A stretch of DNA of 64,000 nt. Source: Azospirillum brasilense. Lineage in GTDB: Bacteria; Pseudomonadota; Alphaproteobacteria; Azospirillales; Azospirillaceae. Within the stretch, counting starts at the first letter, position 1; the number at the start of each line of letters is the position of its first letter. Below, one piece after another: positions 33,077 to 41,717 of the stretch. The DNA lies in NCBI RefSeq assembly GCF_003349955.1, contig NZ_QLKQ01000001.1, forward strand, positions 1-64,000, given 5' to 3'. A program made the translations under genes and the position numbers. The notes under the pieces are model-generated. The model was not told the origin of the DNA. It saw nothing but the letters and a program-made list of their open reading frames with translations, and searched no databases.

Positions 33077-34249
33077 ATGGTGAGGACGATCGACGGGACG
33101 GAGGCGCTGACGGCCGACATGACCGCGTGGCGGCGCGACCTGCACGCCCACCCGGAAACGGCCTTCGAGGAAGAGCGGACCAGCGATTTCGTGGCGGAGA
33201 AGCTGGCTTCCTTCGGGCTGGAGGTTCACCGCGGCCTCGCCAAGACCGGCGTGGTCGGGCTGCTGCGCAACGGCGAGGGTCCGGCGGTCGCCTTCCGCGC
33301 CGACATGGACGCCCTGCACATCCACGAGCAGACCAACCTGCCCCACGCCTCGCGCAATCCGGGGCGCATGCATGCCTGCGGGCATGACGGGCACACGGCG
33401 ATGCTGCTGGGCGCGGCGCGCCATTTGTCGGCGCATCCGAACTTCCAGGGCACCATCGCCTTCGTCTTCCAGCCCGCGGAGGAGAACGAGGGCGGCGGGC
33501 GCGTGATGGTCGAGGACGGGCTGTTCGAGAAATTCCCTGTCGAGCAGGTCTACGGCATGCACAACTGGCCGGGGCTGGAGGTCGGCAAGATCGCGCTGCG
33601 CCCCGGCCCGATCATGGCGGCCTACGACATCTTCGAGCTGACCCTGACCGGCAAGGGCACCCACGCCGGCATGCCCCATCTAGGCACCGACACGATCCTC
33701 GCCGGCACCCAGATCGTCAGCGCCTGGCAGACCATCGCCAGCCGCAGCGTGCATCCCGTCGATTCCGCCGTGGTCAGCGTCACGCAGTTCCACGCGGGCG
33801 ATACGTGGAACGTCCTGCCGGCCACCGCCGTCCTGCGTGGAACCGTCCGGACCTTCCGCAAGGAGGTGCAGGACATGGTGGAGCGGCGCATGGGCGAACT
33901 GGCCAAGGCCATCGCCGGCGGCTTCGGGATCGAGGCGGAGCTGCGCTACGAACGCCGCTACCCCTCCACGGTGAACGAGGCCGGGGCGACCGAGCTGGCC
34001 CGCCGCGCCGCCGCCGGAGTGGTCGGCGAATCGGGGCTGGACCTCGACCCGATGCCCAGCATGGGCGCCGAGGATTTCGCCTTCATGCTGCAGCGGCGGC
34101 CGGGCTGCTACGTCTGGGTCGGCGCCGGCCCGTCGGACGGCGGGCGGAACCTGCACAGCCCGCATTACGACTTCAACGACGCGGTTCTGCCCATCGGCCT
34201 CAGCTATTGGGTACGGCTCGCCGAAACGGTGCTGCCGCGCGCGGCGTGA
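33077..34249 (+). CDS. M20 amidohydrolase (hippurate hydrolase-like)
   Basis: A 390-residue metallo-amidohydrolase of the M20D family. Metal-binding features are MHACGHDGHTAMLLG (about residues 96-110), QPAEENEGGG and a C-terminal SMGAEDFAFML with a late His. Relatives hydrolyse N-acyl amino acids (hippurate, IAA conjugates, N-acetyl amino acids). It is cytoplasmic, without a signal. The ATG at 33077 follows AGGGA; the earlier in-frame ATG has no SD. It is divergent from the TetR gene. Confidence 0.92.
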   Translation: MVRTIDGTEALTADMTAWRRDLHAHPETAFEEERTSDFVAEKLASFGLEVHRGLAKTGVVGLLRNGEGPAVAFRADMDALHIHEQTNLPHASRNPGRMHACGHDGHTAMLLGAARHLSAHPNFQGTIAFVFQPAEENEGGGRVMVEDGLFEKFPVEQVYGMHNWPGLEVGKIALRPGPIMAAYDIFELTLTGKGTHAGMPHLGTDTILAGTQIVSAWQTIASRSVHPVDSAVVSVTQFHAGDTWNVLPATAVLRGTVRTFRKEVQDMVERRMGELAKAIAGGFGIEAELRYERRYPSTVNEAGATELARRAAAGVVGESGLDLDPMPSMGAEDFAFMLQRRPGCYVWVGAGPSDGGRNLHSPHYDFNDAVLPIGLSYWVRLAETVLPRAA

Positions 34250-34263
34250 CGGCGGGCGAAATC

Positions 34264-34447
34264 CCCTCTCCCCTCTGGGGAGAGGGTTAGGGTGAGGGGG
34301 TTGGACGTGTTGGTGTGTTCGGCAAAAGCGCATCCCCCTCACCGGCTCTCAGCGGATGCCAGAGGCATCCGCCTGCCGCCGTCAGCGCTGGCCTCTGGCC
34401 AGCGCGAGAGGCCCTCCGGGCCACCCTCTCCCCGGAGGGGAGAGGGT
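34264..34447. repeat. CCCTCTCCCC palindromic repeat element
   Basis: Begins with a 10-bp stem CCCTCTCCCC-TCT-GGGGAGAGGG (34264-34286), followed by TTAGGGTGAGGGGG. It ends with a related palindrome CCCTCTCCCC-GGAGGGGAGAGGG (about 34424-34447). Between lie short palindromic words such as ATGCCAGAGGCAT. Similar sequence recurs at 63350-63425. This is a REP-like intergenic family; the first hairpin may also terminate the amidohydrolase transcript. Confidence 0.6.
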
Positions 34448-34482
34448 TACAAGGGCCACCGCCGTCATTCCGGCAGCTTTGT

Positions 34483-34512
34483 ACAAACCATTCCTATCTC
34501 CCTATGGTTTGT
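34483..34512. promoter_or_regulatory. Inverted repeat ACAAACCAT-N12-ATGGTTTGT
   Basis: Two perfect 9-bp arms spaced by 12 bp, about 92 bp upstream of the FAD oxidoreductase start. The spacing puts the arm centres 21 bp apart, two helical turns, as expected for a dimeric regulator. The regulator is not in the neighbourhood. Confidence 0.5.
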
Positions 34513-34603
34513 GTATGAAACAGGAAAATTACCGCGCCCCGTCCATGGTAATTGCCCGAGTATGCAATTTGTCCCATGATCGGGCCGATTTCACCCGACA
34601 GAC

Positions 34604-35944
34604 GTGGGACAAGGCACGGTGAAGGCGATAGAGAAGAAGACCGGTGTTCCTGGAACCGGCGGCATCTGGCAGCGGCCCGACTCCCTGTGGGAGGCCACGG
34701 CCCCGCCGCCGCCGGCCCTCCCGACGCTGAAGGACGCGGTGGAAGCCGACCTGCTGGTGATCGGCGGCGGCTTCACCGGCCTGTCGGCGGCCCTGCACGC
34801 CGCCGAATCGGGCAAGCGCGCCGTCGTCCTGGAGGCGTCGGAGATCGGACGCGGCGCGTCCGGGCGCAACAACGGGCAGGTCATCCCGACCCTGACCCGC
34901 CCCGACCCCGAGGACCTGATCGCCAAATTCGGGCCGGAGCGGGGCGAACGCTTCGTCGCGCTGATCCGCGACAGCGCCGAAACCCTGTTCGCCCTGATTC
35001 GCCGCCTGGGCATCGACTGCGCGGCCGAGCAGACCGGCTGGGTGCAGCCGGTCCATTCGCCGGGCCGCATCGCCATCGCCGAACGGCGGGCGAAGCAGTG
35101 GGGCAGCCGCGGCGCTCCGGTGGAGCTGCTCGACCGCGCCGGCATTTCGGCGCTGCTGGGCACCGACGCCTACTATGGCGGCTGGATGAACCGCAGCGGC
35201 GGCCACATCAACCCGCTGGCCCTGGCCCGCGGGCTGGCCGGCAAAGCGGTGGAGGCCGGCGCGTCGGTCTTTATCAACTCGCCGGTCCTGTCGGTGGAGC
35301 GGCGCGGCGACCGCTGGGTCGCCCGCACGCCGGACGGCACGGTGACCGCCCATGCCCTGGTGCTGGGCACCAACGGCTACGCCGCCGCGGTCTTCCCGGA
35401 GATCCGCACGGAGGTCGTGCCGGTCCTGTCCTGGCAGATGGCCACCCAGCCGCTGGACGAGGCGCAGCGGCGCAGCATCCTGCCCGGCCGTCAGGCCATG
35501 TCGGACACCCACGGCGACCTGCGCTTCATGCGCTACACCGCCGACCACCGGCTGGTCAGCGGCGGCGCGCTGCTGGTTCCCGTCGACGGGGCCGACCGGC
35601 TGCGGCGCATCGTCGGCCTACGGCTGGCCTCCATGTTCCCCACTTTGCGCGGGCTGCGGTTCGACCATGTGTGGAACGGGCGGATCGCCATGACCACCGA
35701 CTACACCCCGCGGGTCCACCAACTCGGCCCCAACGCCTTCACCTGGGCGGGCTGCAACGGGCGCGGCGTCGCTCTGTCCGTCTCGCTGGGGCGGGAGCTG
35801 GCCCACGCCGCGCTGGGCCGCGACCCCGCGGAGCTGGCGCTGCCGCTGACCGAGCCGCGCCCTCTGCCCTTCAACGAGCTGCTGCAACGCATCGGCCCGT
35901 TCAAACTCCTGCAATACCGCTGGAACGACATCCGGGAAATCTGA
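34604..35944 (+). CDS. FAD-dependent amino acid/amine oxidoreductase (DAO family)
   Basis: A 446-residue flavoprotein of the DadA/glycine-oxidase fold. The dinucleotide motif DLLVIGGGFTGLSAALHA is at residues 49-66, with a GRNNGQVIPT loop after it and a C-terminal FAD-binding stretch (FTWAGCNGRGVALSVSLG). It should oxidise an amino acid or amine to an imine. The start is a GTG at 34604; another GTG at 34619 has a nearer AAGG and is possible. It is 2 bp upstream of an ATC-hydrolase-family gene and heads the operon with the LIV-type importer. Confidence 0.88.
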   Translation: MGQGTVKAIEKKTGVPGTGGIWQRPDSLWEATAPPPPALPTLKDAVEADLLVIGGGFTGLSAALHAAESGKRAVVLEASEIGRGASGRNNGQVIPTLTRPDPEDLIAKFGPERGERFVALIRDSAETLFALIRRLGIDCAAEQTGWVQPVHSPGRIAIAERRAKQWGSRGAPVELLDRAGISALLGTDAYYGGWMNRSGGHINPLALARGLAGKAVEAGASVFINSPVLSVERRGDRWVARTPDGTVTAHALVLGTNGYAAAVFPEIRTEVVPVLSWQMATQPLDEAQRRSILPGRQAMSDTHGDLRFMRYTADHRLVSGGALLVPVDGADRLRRIVGLRLASMFPTLRGLRFDHVWNGRIAMTTDYTPRVHQLGPNAFTWAGCNGRGVALSVSLGRELAHAALGRDPAELALPLTEPRPLPFNELLQRIGPFKLLQYRWNDIREI

Positions 35945-35946
35945 CG

Positions 35947-36459
35947 ATGACTGAAGACACCAAGGCGCCCGCCGCCCCGGACCACGCCACGCAGCTGCGC
36001 AACGCCTACGCCATGCGGGCCGCGTCCTACGCCCACATGTTCGACGTGCTGCGCGAGCGCTACGGCACCGAGACGGCGCTGGACATCGGGCGCGAGGCGA
36101 CCCGCCGCCTGGGCGAGGCGATGGGCGTGAAGTACGCGGCGCACGGTCCCGACGACCTCGCCGGCCTGTGCCATGCCTTCCTCGACGGCATCCCGAACCG
36201 CGATTCCATGTTCGCTCCGGAAATCAAGCGCTGCGACGGCGACGCGCTGGAAATCCATTTCCACCGCTGTCCCCTGAAGGAGGCGTGGCAGGCCCAGGGC
36301 AAGTCCGACGAGGATCTGGAGCTGCTCTGCAACATGGCCGGCGCCATCGATGGCGGCCTGTTCGAGGCGGCCGGCTTCGTCTTCCGCGGCGAGACCTGGA
36401 AGCCTGGCGACGAGGGCTGTTGCCGCCTGAAGGTTCTCCCCGGCCCGAAGGCCGCCTGA
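35947..36459 (+). CDS. ATC hydrolase-family protein, copy 1
   Basis: A 170-residue protein resembling the L-2-amino-thiazoline-4-carboxylic acid (ATC) hydrolase family. It has a helical N-terminal half (AASYAHMFDVLRERYG) and the family-like C-terminal block IHFHRCPLKEAWQAQG...CNMAGAIDGGLFEAAGF. ATC hydrolases open a thiazoline ring on the route to cysteine in Pseudomonas. Here the substrate is unknown, since the family is broader than that reaction. It begins 2 bp after the FAD oxidoreductase stop. A second, more typical member lies at the operon's end. Confidence 0.72.
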   Translation: MTEDTKAPAAPDHATQLRNAYAMRAASYAHMFDVLRERYGTETALDIGREATRRLGEAMGVKYAAHGPDDLAGLCHAFLDGIPNRDSMFAPEIKRCDGDALEIHFHRCPLKEAWQAQGKSDEDLELLCNMAGAIDGGLFEAAGFVFRGETWKPGDEGCCRLKVLPGPKAA

Positions 36460-36541
36460 CCCGCCGAGTAAGCCTCCCAATCGTACGATGCTGCCCAACA
36501 CCGGCCTCGAAGCCGGCCTTCACAAGAAAGGTTCACACGCG

Positions 36542-37654
36542 ATGACCGCCCTGAAGACCGCCTCCCTCGCCGCCCTCATGACGGCCGCACTGGCCGGCAC
36601 CACCCTGGCCGCCGACACCGTGAAGATCGGCTACCAGCTCCCGCTGACCGGCGAGACCGCCCAGTACGGCCAGGACTTCCGCAAGGCCGCCGAGATCGCG
36701 CTGACCGAGTTCAACGCCGCCGGCAAGCCCTTCAAGGCGGAGATCGTCTTCGAGGACAGCCGCTCCGACGCCAAGGAAGGCACCAACATCGCCCGCAAGT
36801 TCGTGGACGACAAGGCGATCGTCGGCGTGCTGGGCGACTTCACCTCGGGCGTGTCGATGGCCTCGGCGCAGGTGTACAAGGACGCCGGGATGCCGCAGCT
36901 CTCGCAGACGGCCTCGCACCCCGACTACACCAAGATCTCCAAGTACCAGTTCCGCAACATCGCCACCCAGGCGCAGGAAGGCCCCTACAACGCCAAGTGG
37001 ATGCTGTCCAAGGGCTACAAGAACATCGCCGTCATCGCCGAGCAGACCGACTGGGGCCAGTCCGTCGTCTCCGGCTTCACCGACGGTGTGAAGGCCAACG
37101 GCGGCACGGTCGTGTTCTCCGAGTTCTTCAACCGCGGCCTGAAGGACTACCGCTCGCTGATCAGCAAGCTGGAGCGGGCGAAGCCGGACGCCATCTACAC
37201 CGGCTTCTTCTATGAGGACGGCGCGCAGTTCCTGCGCCAGGTGCAGCAGCTCGGCATCAAGACCCCGGTCTACTCGACCTCGGCCGCCTACAGCCCGAAG
37301 CTGATCGAGCTGGCCGGTGAAGCGGCGGAGGGCGTGCACCTGACCTCCAACTTCCTGCCGACCGACCCGGCCCCGCACATCCAGCATTTCGTGACGGAGT
37401 GGAAGGCCGCCTCCAACGGCGCGGTTCCCGGCCAGTTCCCGGCCCAGGCCTATGACGCCGTGCGCATCATGCTGGCCGCGGTCGAGAAGGCGTACCCGAA
37501 CCCGACCCGCGAGAAGGTGCGCGACGCCCTGGCCGAGACGAAGGACTTCGCCGGCGTCACCGGCAAGACCAGCTTCAGCGCCGACCGCGAGGCCGAGAAG
37601 GAGCTGGTGAAGGTCGAGGTCAAGGGCGGCGCCTTCGTGCCGGTCGCCGACTGA
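36542..37654 (+). CDS. LIV-type ABC transporter substrate-binding protein
   Basis: A 370-residue periplasmic-binding protein. The signal peptide is MTALKTASLAALMTAALAGTTLA-AD; the mature chain starts VKIGYQLPLTGETAQYG, standard for the hydrophobic amino-acid uptake family. The ligand pocket region is DFTSGVSMASAQVY...QTASHPDYT. It delivers an amino acid or amide-like compound to the permeases that follow. The start at 36542 fits the signal peptide. The position after the FAD oxidoreductase and an ATC-hydrolase paralogue suggests the ligand is their substrate. Confidence 0.93.
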   Translation: MTALKTASLAALMTAALAGTTLAADTVKIGYQLPLTGETAQYGQDFRKAAEIALTEFNAAGKPFKAEIVFEDSRSDAKEGTNIARKFVDDKAIVGVLGDFTSGVSMASAQVYKDAGMPQLSQTASHPDYTKISKYQFRNIATQAQEGPYNAKWMLSKGYKNIAVIAEQTDWGQSVVSGFTDGVKANGGTVVFSEFFNRGLKDYRSLISKLERAKPDAIYTGFFYEDGAQFLRQVQQLGIKTPVYSTSAAYSPKLIELAGEAAEGVHLTSNFLPTDPAPHIQHFVTEWKAASNGAVPGQFPAQAYDAVRIMLAAVEKAYPNPTREKVRDALAETKDFAGVTGKTSFSADREAEKELVKVEVKGGAFVPVAD

Positions 37655-37708
37655 CCGGCGCGCCCCCTTCCGACCCGATAGCCTAACGATCTCCAGCGAA
37701 CGGCCCGC

Positions 37709-38623
37709 ATGATCGACCCTTACTACCTCCAGCAGCTCGCCATCGGGCTGTCGCTGGGGATGACCTACGCGCTGATGGCAATCGGCTTCACGCTGATCTT
37801 CGGCGTGCTGAACGTCGTCAACTTCGCCCATGGCGAGGTCTACACGCTGGGCGCCTTCGCCGGGCTGGTGCTGATCTCCGCGACGGCCCCGCCGATCTTC
37901 GCGGTGATCTTCATCGCCCTGGCGATCGGCGCCATGGCCGGATTCTCGCTGGAACGGATCGCCTTCAAACCCTTCCGCCGCTTCACCGACGAGGCGTCGC
38001 TGAAGTCGCGGGCGATGCGCGAGTCCACCCTGCTCTCCTCGCTCGCCGTGTCCATCGTGGTGCGCGAGGCGCTGGAGATCGTGTTCGGGTCGCAGATGCG
38101 CTCCGTCCCGTTCGAGTATCTCATCAACACGCCGGTGCGCATCGGGCCGGTGATCCTGGTGACCGGCGACTTCATCATCTTCGGCGTGGCCGCGGCGATG
38201 CTGATCGGTCTCCAGTATCTGCTGACCCGCACCCGCATCGGCCTGTCGATCCGGGCGGTGTCGAACAACCCGCTGGGCGCCAAGTATGTCGGCATCGACA
38301 CCGACCGCACCATCATCATGACCTTCGTCGTCGGCTCGATGATGGGGGCGGCGGCGGGCATCCTGACCGGGCTCTATTACGGAGCGATCTTCCCCGCCAT
38401 GGGCTTCGTTCCCGGCATCAAGGCCTTCGTCGCCATGGTGATGGGCGGGCTGTCCTCGATCCCGGGTGCGGTCATCTGCGCCCTGATCCTGGGCATCTCG
38501 GAGAGCATGGCGACGACCTTCGTGTCGTCGGGCTGGTCGGACATGGTGGCCTACGGCTTCCTGATCCTGACCCTGATCTTCTTCCCCAACGGACTGTTCG
38601 GAGCGCGCCGTGAACGTGTCTGA
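37709..38623 (+). CDS. livH: LIV-type ABC permease, LivH-like
   Basis: A 304-residue inner-membrane permease with eight or so hydrophobic segments and family text such as GMTYALMAIGFTLIFGVLNVVNFAHGE near the start. It carries the EAA-like coupling loop (NPLGAKYVGIDTDR). It partners the LivM-like permease, whose GTG start overlaps its end by 14 bp. The substrate may differ from branched-chain amino acids given the operon content. Confidence 0.93.
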   Translation: MIDPYYLQQLAIGLSLGMTYALMAIGFTLIFGVLNVVNFAHGEVYTLGAFAGLVLISATAPPIFAVIFIALAIGAMAGFSLERIAFKPFRRFTDEASLKSRAMRESTLLSSLAVSIVVREALEIVFGSQMRSVPFEYLINTPVRIGPVILVTGDFIIFGVAAAMLIGLQYLLTRTRIGLSIRAVSNNPLGAKYVGIDTDRTIIMTFVVGSMMGAAAGILTGLYYGAIFPAMGFVPGIKAFVAMVMGGLSSIPGAVICALILGISESMATTFVSSGWSDMVAYGFLILTLIFFPNGLFGARRERV

Positions 38624-39638
38624 CCTGTCGGCGCCGCCGCGCGGGCGGGGGTTGCTGATACCGCTCCTGCTCGCCCTGCTGGTCTTCGTGGGACTGCCGG
38701 CCATGCTGGCCGGCTTCGACCGCGGCTATTTCTACCAGATCGCCAATCTGGCGCTGATCTTCATCCTGCTGTCCGCCTCCATGCATCTGGTCACCGGGGT
38801 CGCCGGGCTGCTGCATCTCGGGCACGCCGCCTTCTACGGGGTCGGCGCCTACACCGCCGCCCTGCTCTCGACCAAGTTCGGACTGGGCTTCACGGTGACC
38901 CTGCCGCTGTCCGGTGTGGTGGCGGCGCTGATCGCCTTCCTGGTGGCGCTGCCGACCATGCGGCTGGTCAGCATCTATTTCGCCGTGGCGACGCTGGCCA
39001 TCGGGCAGATGCTCTATCTGGTCATGCTGAACTGGGTGGAGTTTACCAAGGGCCCCAACGGCATCATCGTCACCAAGGGCCTGGAGCTGTTCGGCTTCAG
39101 CCTGTCGGGCCGGCTCGCCACCTATTACACGGTGGCGACGGTGGTGGCGCTGTGCGTGCTGGCGATCGGGCGGCTCAGCCACTCCTACTACGGCAACGCC
39201 CTGCGCTCGATCCGCGAGGACGACCAGTGCGCCGACGCCATGGGCGTCAGCACGGCGCGGCTGAAGATGGAGGCCTTCACCCTGTCGGCCTTCTTCGCCG
39301 GGGTGGCGGGCAGCCTGTGGGCGCACATGACCGGCTACATCTCGCCGGGCGACTTCAAGTTCTCCGAATCCATCCTGATCCTGGCGATGGTGGTGGTGGG
39401 CGGCCTGGGCAGCCTGCCCGGCGCGGTGATCGGCGCGCTTCTGCTGATTCTGCTGCCGGAAGGGCTGCGCGCCTTCGGCGACTTCCGCAACATCATGGTC
39501 GGTCTGGTGATGTTCCTGTCGATCCTGCTGCTGCCCAAGGGCCTGCTGGGCGAGGTCTCCGCGCTCCAGCTCGCGCGGCGCCAGCTGGGTGCGGCGTGGC
39601 GCAACACCGTGAAGGGCGAAGGGATCGGCTGGCGATGA
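38610..39638 (+). CDS. livM: LIV-type ABC permease, LivM-like
   Basis: A 342-residue membrane permease starting at GTG with GGAG upstream inside the end of livH. Hydrophobic segments alternate with the LivM signature (HLVTGVAGLLHLGHAAFYGVGAYTAALL) and a coupling loop (SIREDDQCADAMGVS). It forms the channel with the LivH-like permease. Its TGA overlaps the ATG of the next gene (ATGA). Confidence 0.93.
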   Translation: MNVSDLSAPPRGRGLLIPLLLALLVFVGLPAMLAGFDRGYFYQIANLALIFILLSASMHLVTGVAGLLHLGHAAFYGVGAYTAALLSTKFGLGFTVTLPLSGVVAALIAFLVALPTMRLVSIYFAVATLAIGQMLYLVMLNWVEFTKGPNGIIVTKGLELFGFSLSGRLATYYTVATVVALCVLAIGRLSHSYYGNALRSIREDDQCADAMGVSTARLKMEAFTLSAFFAGVAGSLWAHMTGYISPGDFKFSESILILAMVVVGGLGSLPGAVIGALLLILLPEGLRAFGDFRNIMVGLVMFLSILLLPKGLLGEVSALQLARRQLGAAWRNTVKGEGIGWR

Positions 39639-40402
39639 CCCATCTTCTCGACATCCGCAACGTCAGCCGCCGCTTCGGCGGCGTTCTGGCCGTCAACGAC
39701 GTGACCGGCCATGTGGACGAGGGCGAGCTGGTCGGGCTGATCGGCCCGAACGGCGCCGGCAAGACCACCCTGTTCAACCTGATCTCCGGCTTCACGCCGC
39801 TGTCGTCGGGCACCGTCTCCTTCGACGGCCGGACCATCAGCGGGCTGAAGACCAACCAGGTGGCCCGGCTGGGCATCAGCCGCACCTTCCAGAACCTGCG
39901 CGTCTTCCCGAACATGTCGGTCTTCGACAACGTGTCGGTGGGTGCCGTGGGCGCGCTGCCGCAGGGGGCGCTGGGCGCGCTGTTCGGTTCCCTCGCCGGG
40001 GGCGGCGCCCGCTCCGCCGAGATCAGCCGCCGCACCTGGGAGGCGCTGGAGGCCGTCGGCCTGACCCATGTGGCGGGGGAGTTGGCGGCCAACCTGCCCT
40101 ACGGCCAGCGCAAGTATCTGGAGATCGCCCGCGCCCTGGCGATGCAGCCGCGCTTCCTGATCCTCGACGAGCCGGCCGCCGGCCTCAACGACACCGAGAC
40201 GCGCGCTCTGGCCGACTTCATCAAGCGGCTGCACGGCACCGGCCTGACCATCATGCTGGTGGAGCACGACATGACCCTGGTCATGAGCATCTGCCAGCGC
40301 ATCCTGGTGCTCGCCTCCGGCCGCAAGATCGCCGACGGCCCGCCCGACGCCATCCGCCGCGACCCAGCGGTGCTGGAAGCCTATCTGGGGGTGGACGCAT
40401 GA
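39635..40402 (+). CDS. livG: LIV-type ABC ATPase, LivG-like
   Basis: A 255-residue cytoplasmic ATPase. Walker A is GPNGAGKTT, Q-loop SRTFQNLR, signature LPYGQRKYLEIARAL, Walker B RFLILDEPAAGLN and switch His in VEHDM. The signature LPYGQ is the form typical of LivG. It overlaps livM and livF by 4 bp each, so expression is tightly coupled. Confidence 0.95.
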   Translation: MTHLLDIRNVSRRFGGVLAVNDVTGHVDEGELVGLIGPNGAGKTTLFNLISGFTPLSSGTVSFDGRTISGLKTNQVARLGISRTFQNLRVFPNMSVFDNVSVGAVGALPQGALGALFGSLAGGGARSAEISRRTWEALEAVGLTHVAGELAANLPYGQRKYLEIARALAMQPRFLILDEPAAGLNDTETRALADFIKRLHGTGLTIMLVEHDMTLVMSICQRILVLASGRKIADGPPDAIRRDPAVLEAYLGVDA

Positions 40403-41124
40403 GCCAGCCGCAAGCCAACGGCCCGATCCTCGCGATCGAGAACCTGCACGTCACCATGGGGCCGCAGGAGATCCTGCACGGCATCGACCTGACCGTGGCG
40501 CAGGGCGCCATCGTCGCCGTTCTGGGCTCCAACGGCGTCGGCAAGACGACGCTGATGCGGGCGATCTCCGGCGTCTACCGGGCGAGCCGGGGCGGCATCG
40601 CCTTCCGCGGCGAGCCCATCGCCAACCTGCCCGCCCACCGCATCGTCAAGCTCGGCCTGTCGCAGGCGCCGGAAGGCCGCCAGATCTTCTCCAACATGAG
40701 CGTGCGGGAGAATCTGGTGCTCGGCGGCGGCGACGTGGGCCTGGGCGAACTCGACCGGATGCTCGACATGTTCCCGGTCCTGCGCGAGCGTCTGCGCCAG
40801 AACGCCGGGTCGCTGTCGGGCGGCGAGCAGCAGATGCTGTGCATCGCCCGCGCCCTGATGCGCCGTCCCGCCCTACTCCTGCTCGACGAGCCGTCGCTGG
40901 GGCTGGCCCCGATGGTCGTCGCGCAAATCTTCGATCTGGTGCAGCGCATCCGGGCGGAGGGCGTGTCGATCCTGCTGGTCGAGCAGAACGCCCGCGCCGC
41001 CCTGCGGGTCGCCGACCACGCGGCGGTGATGGAGGACGGGCGCATCGTGCTGGCCGGCCCGGCCGCCCAGCTCCGCGACGATCCCCGCATCGCCGAGGCC
41101 TATCTCGGCGGCCACGCCCACTGA
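40399..41124 (+). CDS. livF: LIV-type ABC ATPase, LivF-like
   Basis: A 241-residue ATPase. Walker A is GSNGVGKTT, Q-loop SQAPEGRQIF (LivF form), signature LSGGEQQMLCIARAL, Walker B ALLLLDEPSLGLAP and switch region VEQNARAAL. It pairs with the LivG-like ATPase to power the importer. It is followed after 11 bp by the second ATC-hydrolase-family gene. Confidence 0.95.
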   Translation: MSQPQANGPILAIENLHVTMGPQEILHGIDLTVAQGAIVAVLGSNGVGKTTLMRAISGVYRASRGGIAFRGEPIANLPAHRIVKLGLSQAPEGRQIFSNMSVRENLVLGGGDVGLGELDRMLDMFPVLRERLRQNAGSLSGGEQQMLCIARALMRRPALLLLDEPSLGLAPMVVAQIFDLVQRIRAEGVSILLVEQNARAALRVADHAAVMEDGRIVLAGPAAQLRDDPRIAEAYLGGHAH

Positions 41125-41135
41125 CGGAGACCGTG

Positions 41136-41639
41136 ATGACCGAACCGACCGACACGCCTGCGGCCAAGCCCGCGATGGGCATGCTGGAGCGCCGCGGGAT
41201 CGAGGCGGCGATCCTGAAGCCGGTCTATGAGGAAATGGCTGCCCGGCTGGGCGAGGCGGTGGCGCAGGAGATCCTGGGCGCCGCCATCACCCGCGCCGCG
41301 GTGGAATCCGCCGCGGCCTTCGCCGCCACCGAGCCGAACGGCACCAGCCTCAAAAGCTTCGCCGACCTGCAGCCGCTGTGGACCAAGGACGACGCGCTGC
41401 GGCTGGAGGTGCTGCACCAGGACGAGACGCGGTTCGACTACAACGTCACCCGCTGCCGCTACGCCGAGATGTACCGGGAGATGGGGCTGGGTCACATCGG
41501 CCACCTGCTGTCCTGCAACCGCGACGCCGCCTTCTGCACGGGCTACGACCCGTCGATCACGATGGAGCGGACGCAGACGATCATGCAGGGCGCCAGCCAT
41601 TGCGACTTCCGCTACCGCGTGGACACGCCGCAGGGCTGA
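41136..41639 (+). CDS. ATC hydrolase-family protein, copy 2
   Basis: A 167-residue protein closely matching the ATC hydrolase family pattern: MLERRGIEAAILKPVYEEMA at the N-terminus, FDYNVTRCRYAEMYREMGL in the middle, then HLLSCNRDAAFCTGYDP and RTQTIMQGASHCDFRYR at the end. The conserved Cys and His in these motifs probably form the active site. The ATG follows GGAGA. It is the last gene of the LIV-type operon and is followed by a terminator. Its placement suggests the imported compound is hydrolysed here, for example a cyclic amidine or amide. Confidence 0.88.
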   Translation: MTEPTDTPAAKPAMGMLERRGIEAAILKPVYEEMAARLGEAVAQEILGAAITRAAVESAAAFAATEPNGTSLKSFADLQPLWTKDDALRLEVLHQDETRFDYNVTRCRYAEMYREMGLGHIGHLLSCNRDAAFCTGYDPSITMERTQTIMQGASHCDFRYRVDTPQG

Positions 41640-41659
41640 CGGGGGAAAGCCCGAAACGA

Positions 41660-41699
41660 CGACGGCCCAGCGTTCCACACGCCGGGCCGTCGCTTTTTC
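41660..41699. terminator. Rho-independent terminator
   Basis: A perfect 9-bp stem CGACGGCCC / GGGCCGTCG with a 15-nt loop followed by CTTTTTC, 20 bp after the ATC-hydrolase stop. Convergent with the PAS-MCP gene, so it may serve both. Confidence 0.8.
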
Positions 41700-41717
41700 A
41701 GGACAGACTGCGGTTCG

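Larger units (their letters stand above)
34250..34603. other. Intergenic region with repeats and a candidate operator
   Basis: 354 bp. The left part carries CCCTCTCCCC-type palindromes and a Val-shaped repetitive segment (34264-34447). The right part (34470-34600) is AT-richer and promoter-like, with a 9-bp inverted repeat. No gene is supported. Confidence 0.5.

Noticed and set aside
34515..34622. 35-residue leader peptide ahead of the FAD oxidoreductase
   Set aside because: It starts MKQENYRAPS but has no SD, and it has no run of codons for a regulating amino acid.
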